A model generated the notes under the pieces. The model was not told the DNA's origin, searched no databases, and saw nothing but the letters and a program-made list of their open reading frames with translations. Positions 58,301 through 64,000 of a stretch of DNA of 64,000 bases are shown piece after piece; position 1 is the first letter of the stretch; the number at the start of each line of letters is the position of its first letter. The stretch is from Nematostella vectensis (lineage: Eukaryota; Cnidaria; Anthozoa; Actiniaria; Edwardsiidae). The position numbers and the translations under genes are program-made. The DNA lies in contig NC_064045.1 of the NCBI RefSeq assembly GCF_932526225.1, positions 4,474,498-4,538,497 on the forward strand, in the 5' to 3' direction.

Positions 58301-61300
58301 ATGATGGTGATTATGATGGTAGTGGTGATGATGATAATCGTAGATGATTATGACGGTAGTGGTGATGACATGATGATTATGATTATGCCTATGCACCATT
58401 AATAAGGATAAAAAGTGATTATTATATAGCGAGACTGATGATTATTAATTTTGATACCATAACGATTGAGAAGATTGTGATAACATTGAGAATATAAAGA
58501 TATGTTGTGCAGGGCTTCTGGAATTACGTGGAAAAATACTCAAAATTATGCGGGATTCTTTGCTAAATTACCCGTAAAATCATTCATTACGTGCTAAATT
58601 ACGCGGGATTTTGCAATACATTTTTCTTTAATAATCAGAATTTTGCGGGATTCTTTACTGAATTACGCGCTAAATTGCACGGAATATCAACTGTTACGTC
58701 CAAACTACATTTTGTACCGAAGGAAAGTACGAAATAACTTGAGAAGGTTAATTTTTTGTGCGAAAATATCTTAGGCGAGTTTTCATTGGCTCCTAGCCAC
58801 CAGCCAATTAAAAATGGTATTTTATTATTAGTCCTAGGCCTTGGCGGTTTAGCTAAAAATGCCTAGTCATTTTATTTGTTTTCGAAATTCAGTTCTAAAT
58901 ATCTCTCTTTTTTACAAGAAATAGAGGTAAGAGCCCTAAAAGAACACATCAGCTATGCACTTAAATGTTTTGTCTTTCAAAATTTAGCCAAATTATGCGG
59001 GATTACGTGGAAATTTGTGGATTACGCGTAGAAAGCCAAATTAGGCGCTTCCGCACAAGCGCGTAATTCCAGAAGCCCTGGTTATGGTGATGGTCATGAT
59101 AATGATGATATATTAATTATACTAATAGTACATAGCTTAAATTGATGGATTATTTTTTGCCAGGAATGCCTCCTATTCTCACGCATTACTGCTATGCCAT
59201 TTACAACTGGAGAGTCATAGATATTTCAAGGTATAGAAAATATCAAATTCTTGCCCTAAAGACACTCCTGAAATATGAACATCTCTTTATATTGACAGAA
59301 TAAAATCTCACGACAAAACAAATAAAAAATGACTGAACGTAACTCCACTAATTGCAGTTTTAAGGATGCCTAGCTGTAAATAACAGTATCCATAAAAGTG
59401 AAATATTCACTGAACTGTGTTTCTAACAGCCTTATTTTCTCTTCTTACATTTTATGCTTAACTTTTTTATGATGCTATGATGGTTTGGATCTACAGACCT
59501 CTTACATTAGAGTAAGTAAGTTGCTGTAGTGTGTGTGTAGTTTGTGTGTATCACTAAAGGCCTTCCTTTTTGTTTCGTTTTGCGTACAGCTTTTTATTCA
59601 ATAATTTCTCGTTTTCAAAGAAAATGATAGCATGACTTGTATATCTTTTGTTATTTACATGGCTGATGTTTACTCTATAAAGACTATGGATTGATTGATC
59701 TGTTTTTGAACTGACAAAATTTCTAGATTGACACAGGACCAAATGATTGATAGAAATTAATTTCTATTTAATTTGTGAATTCTCACTGTTCCAACTTATT
59801 GTGCATTTGGTGCATGAAATTGCATCTTGCCTTTAATTTTTTATGTCTTCTTAAATCCGCAAACGCAAAAGAATGTGTGACATTAAAATATTGATGTTGA
59901 TTTATATACTAGTTCTAACACATTCTTCCTTTTTTTCAGTAATATTAAACCTATCAACACTTTCACTGGTACACCATCTGAAGATGGCTTTATCACTGTG
60001 GCTGTACAAGTTGAGATGGAGTTTGGCAAAAGTGTCACTGTAAGTCAGAGATTCACACAAAAACAAAAACAAATCCAGATTGACATAACATAATAGAAAT
60101 TACAGCGGCCTAAAGGAAATTATCATGGCTATTTATAATAACTGTTTCCACTTTGAACTGAGTACGTTTCTCTATTTGTATTTGTGTTAAAAAAGTTAAT
60201 AAAAATATCTCAAAGTTGGGTACATTGTCTTTCAAAAAACTTTTATATATGCATAATTTGGCGACTATGATACAAATGGTTGACAGTCAAGAATTTGTTG
60301 CAGAAAGGCTTATATATGTAAAGGATGTCTGTATTACTTAATTGAACCGGTATGTTAGTCTTGTCTCTCACAAGCAGTGTTTCTTTATAAATCTTTTTTT
60401 CTGTTCAACAGAGTCTCATTGCTTCACAGAAGGTATTGCATATACTTGAATTCATACTTATTGACTTTGCTAGACCACAAGGTACCAACAAACTAGTAAC
60501 ACTCCGTTCATCTCAACTGCAGTCCCAATAACTGCAATAAGACTCTACTTAGTTGAAACTTGAGAGTAATTCTGCTAGCTTTCCCAAAGTCCGCTTCTTT
60601 AGGTCACTTTCTCATGTGCTCACTTACCTGCCTGTTGTACTGCAGAGAGACCTAAAGAGCCTACAGTACTTCGAAATAAGCTGCCGCTTGTCCTAATTTC
60701 CTTTCAACAGCCAACTTGCAATAGCTTTCAATTTTCCTGGTTGGACAGCTCAGGGTGGTTTAAGAAAAAGTTATGATAATTCTAAAAAAGGCTGCCCCTC
60801 TTGTCCTTACTTTTCCTTTCAACAGCATTCAACTTTCCTGGTCGTGTATCAAGGGGGGGGGGGGGGGAGGGTTAAAGAATGGGTTAGGATGCTTCAATAC
60901 TTCTCATCTTGATAGGCAGTGCTATCGGATGACTGCCAGCTGCTGAGGAAAGAGCTCTTCTCAGTACAACAGATGATTTCCCGGCTAACTAATGCTCTGC
61001 TTAAAATACATGGTAAAGAAGCCACATGTATCTCTGTTTGTGCAATTTTGTTTTGGGGTTTTTACCAAGATCAGAATGAAAACAAAATGCATAACACTTC
61101 TACTATATATAAGCTCTGTTTTTTGTTTCCATTTCAGATGTTTGCAAGCCCAGAGATTTTTACTGTTTTATTAGAGTTTTTCTAAATGGGTAAGGAAGAT
61201 GTAATCTAGAATTATATATAGATATATCCAGAATAAAAATAGTACAATGGAACCCTGTTATCTTGAACCCTCAAGGGACAAGTCTGACCATCAATATACC

Positions 61301-63971
61301 ATAGCTTTTAACCTCGCTTTAGGAAAAGTCTTGAGAAAATACAGTGAATGTATCAGAAGTACCAAGATAGTGAGAATACAGTAAATGTATGGATATTTTC
61401 AAGAAAATTAGGCTTGCGAAAAGGTTCAAAATCTTGAGAGTCCCGCCTAATGTGGGAGAGTTGACAGCTATGATATACAGTTGAACCCTGTTGGCTTGAA
61501 CCCTCAAGGGAGGAGTCTAACCATCAATATACAATTGAACCCTGTTATGTCGAACCCTAAAGGGAGGAGTCCGACCATCAATATACAGTTGAACCCTGTT
61601 AACTTGAACCCTCAAGGGAGGAGTATGAATATCATTAGTATAAATCCACTCAAATACTATCACGAATCTCGCAGTTTGATTGGCTCCCGTACTCAGAATC
61701 TAAAAGGTATGCGTTTTCGCGCCAAAATCGGTTATTTATTACTGAGAATTATTAAAATAATATTTTTTCGAAGGAAGTTTGAGAGTGGGCTACGCCCCTC
61801 GTTGACTGTCTATTGACTCAAAGAAAACTCGAACTCGTAGTCTAATTGTTAAATATACAGTGGGACCCTGTTAACTTGAACCATCAAGTAAGGATTCTGA
61901 CCATCAATATACAGAGAAACCCTGTTAAAGTGAACACTCAAAGGAGAACAGTTACAAGAAATCCAAAATCCAACAGTCTGAAATAGTCTAAAAGAAATGA
62001 GCGGGTATTTTGGAGTATCTGAGATCGTAATTGGGGGCTCTTCTGTCACATGTTATATGTTTTTAAAAAAAAGATCTCTAAAAAATGAGAAAGCTGGGGT
62101 AAGCCATCATGTGGTCACCATCAAGAAGATGTTACTATAAATTGGTGTGGATGTACGTGACGGAAAAACACGACGTGACGCTTCCAATAAGCCCATTTCA
62201 CATCGAATAAGACGGAGAATTTATCTGAGTACTTAGTAACTTATAGCAAACAAAATATGAAGTGCGACTTTTTTTTAATTGATGCGACTTTTTGTAAAGT
62301 GTCATTGAAATTTGAGCTTTTCGTCCCTGAACTGATACACATTGCAATGGTGATCAAGGGAAAATTATCTTAAAAAGCCAAAATCTGGTTATGTGCACTT
62401 CGACCTCATGTTATTTGTGTTTTGAAAATCAGTCCGTAAAACAAGGAACCTATAGCCATTGTAAGAAATTGTGTCTTCTCTGTCTATCTGGAATTGCGCG
62501 TTTTCCAGGTTTTTTCCGTCATGTCGTGTGGATGTTGTCTATAATTGAACACAGTCTTTGAGAAGGGTCCAGTTGTTTAAGGGGAACCCCATTCATTATT
62601 TTCTCTCTTCATTAGTTGCTCTTAAATTTACAAGAAATAACTGCCCCCATTCCCATCCCCTCCTGTCGTGTCGTTTTTGACGATAGGCGCGGTACTAGTG
62701 TTGTTTCCCTCGCTTGTGTAGGTGGCAGTCAACTTCTGCATTACCAGAAGGACTGATCTACGAAGGAGTCAGCTCTACGCCGAGACAGGTAAGTTACCAT
62801 TGCTTAGTGACAACATAACCATGTAATTTGAAATTGGCCCTTTAAAGAAGGCCAATCACGCCACCATTTTATGCTCCCGCTGCCGAGCCACACAAAGATA
62901 TTTTCAATAAAATATCGTCAATAATAACGTATCAGACTTCATTCGTAAATTGTTATTTTGAAGTTTCCTTGCGAATAAACCGCTGCAATGGCAAAGGAGT
63001 GGTTGATAAACATTCTTTAACAAGGCTCCGTATGTAGCTTATTGAAGTGTGATCATGTGACCGGAAGTTGCGCCTCTAAGCAGGACACCCTTGTTTGTAA
63101 CTTGACAACGGGCGCCAATCTTTAAGAAATGTGTTTTGTATTTTGATTTTCAAAGTTCCTTTTATAAGCCCGCGTGGTGGAGCAGACACGTCTACTTTGA
63201 TTTTTTGGAACAACGAAGAAAAGGCGTTTATATTTTAAGGTAAAACTTCCGGTTACATGTATTTGTTCAAACTCCCTATTGACGATAAACACAAAACTTC
63301 TTCCAGTCTCTTGTTTGGTATAGGCCAATCAATTAACAGTAGCAAGTTGCAGTTGTATTAGGGGAACTTAACGCGGTAAAACGGTTTCTTAAAATTGTTA
63401 AAATTTTCTCTTTTAATAATTACAGGTTGTTTAGAACTTGTTTTATTCTTTGTCTTGCAGTACCCAGGAGGCAGTGCGGCCGAGTCCACTGTGTTCCAGG
63501 TTCTTGACGCTTTCCTCGGCATTCGTCACCATTCCCCTTCGCGAACTTCGTTTCTAAAACTGATGCGTAAACACATGCCGCCCAAACATAACGAGTTCAT
63601 CACTGCCGTGGAGAATGGTCCGTCTGTACGCCATTACGGTAAGATGGCACACCATAGTGACAGGGAGTTCATGATTGACTTGGAAACGGGCTACTGTACG
63701 CCATTACGGTGAGAAAGCATACCACAGTGATCTCGTTATTGGCGTGGCGTCTGTACGCCATTACGGTAAATGGCTCATATAGTACATGTAATGACACATG
63801 ACACTATCTAAGCTGCCCCGTATGAATGAGAGGCACTTTCATTTTCCCAATTCGCTGTTCATCTTTCTTTGCAGTGGAGAACAGTAAAGATCAGCGGTTA
63901 CATGAGCAGTACAACGCATGCGTGACAGCCCTACAGGAATACCGCAACGCACACCTGAGCATCGTCACCAA
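55347..63971 (+). CDS. IDO: Indoleamine 2,3-dioxygenase-like haem enzyme (3' end beyond window)
   Basis: IDO opens the indole ring of tryptophan to N-formylkynurenine in the cytosol. Exons: 55347-55618, 55676-55826, 56602-56697, 57329-57448, 57879-57930, 59164-59230, 59497-59511, 59940-60039, 60412-60432, 60916-61012, 61138-61189, 62722-62788, 63461-63638, 63875-63971; about 461 aa to the edge, phases consistent. Conserved blocks: VLPKSVAVP, MPPILTHYCYAIYNW, GLIYEGV, YPGGSAAESTVFQ, KHMPPKHNEF and AHLSIVTK, whose His aligns with the proximal haem ligand (human H346). RDFYCFIRVFLNG keeps human F226 and R231, with Y at F227; human S167 aligns with Ala. About 120 residues precede the usual IDO start and match nothing I know. 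The final exon's donor is at 63972, so the C-terminus is missing. Efficient Trp oxidation cannot be assumed, since many invertebrate IDOs have low affinity. Confidence 0.9.
56401..56661. repeat. 90-bp in-frame triplication across the IDO exon 3 acceptor
   Basis: Three tandem 90-bp copies begin near 56401, 56491 and 56581. Each holds intron end, acceptor and the first 49 or so bases of the exon (CAACAATTACCTGAATACTT, GAAGAGGTTTGTGAGCG). Copies 2 and 3 have TCAG at the acceptor; copy 1 has TCTG, so it is dead. The exon body (LPEMWKDE onward) follows copy 3 only. From copy 2 the frame stays open through copy 3. Confidence 0.93.
58029..58390. repeat. GGTGAT-type microsatellite in an IDO intron
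   Basis: An imperfect array of GGTGAT, GATGGT and GTAGTG steps. The open frame within it (Met/Asp/Gly/Val-rich) is an artefact of the repeat. Confidence 0.9.
58510..59080. mobile_element. Non-autonomous TIR element, family 1 copy B (571 bp)
   Basis: CAGGGCTTCTGGAATTACG ends; flanks GTTGTG (58504-58509) and GTTATG (59081-59086) agree with a decayed 6-bp target duplication. Inverted relative to 6050-6600. It lies in the intron between IDO exons 57879-57930 and 59164-59230, ending 83 bp before the latter. Confidence 0.9.
61245..61965. repeat. Pogo/Tigger-like terminal-repeat array in an IDO intron
   Basis: Units of roughly 50 bp with AATATACAGTTGAACCCTGTT, CTTGAACCCTCAAGGGAGGA and GTCTGACCATC recur at about 61245, 61478, 61530, 61583, 61855 and 61907. 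The segment resembles the termini of pogo/Tigger-type elements. The ORF at 61481-61816 translates the repeat (NPQGRS...INIQLNPV) and is not a gene. Confidence 0.7.
62153..62525. mobile_element. Non-autonomous TIR element, family 2 copy B (about 373 bp)
   Basis: Ends GTGACGGAAAAAC and TTTTTTCCGTCATGTC; inverted and collinear with 13677-14027. It contains a small insertion (TTTTTTTTAATTGATGCGAC near 62270) not in copy A. It lies in the IDO intron before exon 62722-62788. Confidence 0.88.
63622..63770. repeat. Three copies of an IDO exon end plus donor site
   Basis: CTGTACGCCATTACGGTRAG-like sequence occurs at about 63624-63643, 63693-63712 and 63750-63769. Each copy carries the last bases of IDO exon 13 followed by a GT donor (GTAAGA, GTGAGA, GTAAAT). 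Spacing is 69-70 and about 57 bp. The first donor preserves phase with the next exon; the second adds 70 nt and would shift the frame. Confidence 0.85.
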
Positions 63972-64000
63972 GTGAGTCACAAAACCAAAGGTAGCCCAAT

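Noticed and set aside
1-64000. tRNA or rRNA genes
   Set aside because: I looked for clover-leaf A/B-box signatures and rRNA-like conserved blocks and saw none I could support; a tRNAscan run would be decisive.

Overview
This is nuclear DNA from an animal: intron-rich genes with GT-AG junctions, AT-rich introns and many short inverted-repeat transposons. The gene content (a GW182/TNRC6 silencing protein with an N-terminal J domain, single-domain TNF-receptor-like proteins, a short-chain-collagen type protein and an indoleamine 2,3-dioxygenase) fits an anthozoan cnidarian, most likely a sea anemone such as Nematostella. The species is an inference. Exons below were assembled by hand from splice sites, reading phase and remembered family sequences; no search was run.

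Layout, left to right. (1) 1-2930: E-box tandem array, 5'-truncated LINE, dispersed repeats and a CRE/YY1-like promoter. (2) 2931-17708, plus strand: a 22-exon gene of about 1,705 residues encoding J domain, charged coiled coil, GW-rich region, UBA, Q-rich region, PAM2, RRM and W-containing C-terminus. (3) 19796-32156, minus strand: EIF3L, translation initiation factor 3 subunit L, 18 coding exons, with a 33-bp minisatellite in one intron. (4) 33468-45613, plus strand: three tandem genes (A, B, C) for small type I membrane proteins with one short cysteine-rich domain each. B and C match the BCMA/Fn14 type of TNF-receptor domain; their promoters share a CCAAT box and a perfect NF-kappaB palindrome. 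(5) 45614-50835: mostly non-autonomous DNA transposons. (6) 50836-54717, minus strand: a type II membrane collagen with a short-chain-collagen C4-like C-terminus. (7) 55347-63971, plus strand, running to the window edge: an indoleamine 2,3-dioxygenase-like gene with an N-terminal extension, a 15-nt microexon, a 90-bp in-frame triplication over an acceptor site and a triplicated donor site.

The genes do not form an operon. GW182 (miRNA repression) and EIF3L (initiation) are both translation-related, probably by chance. The receptor trio, membrane collagen and IDO sit within about 30 kb and could be an immune-flavoured neighbourhood, but only the promoter kappaB sites support that in sequence. 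The strongest leads are the J-domain/GW182 architecture, the receptor trio with kappaB promoters, and the IDO splice-site duplications. At least six inverted-repeat element families are present; two have one copy in a GW182 intron and an inverted partner in an IDO intron.
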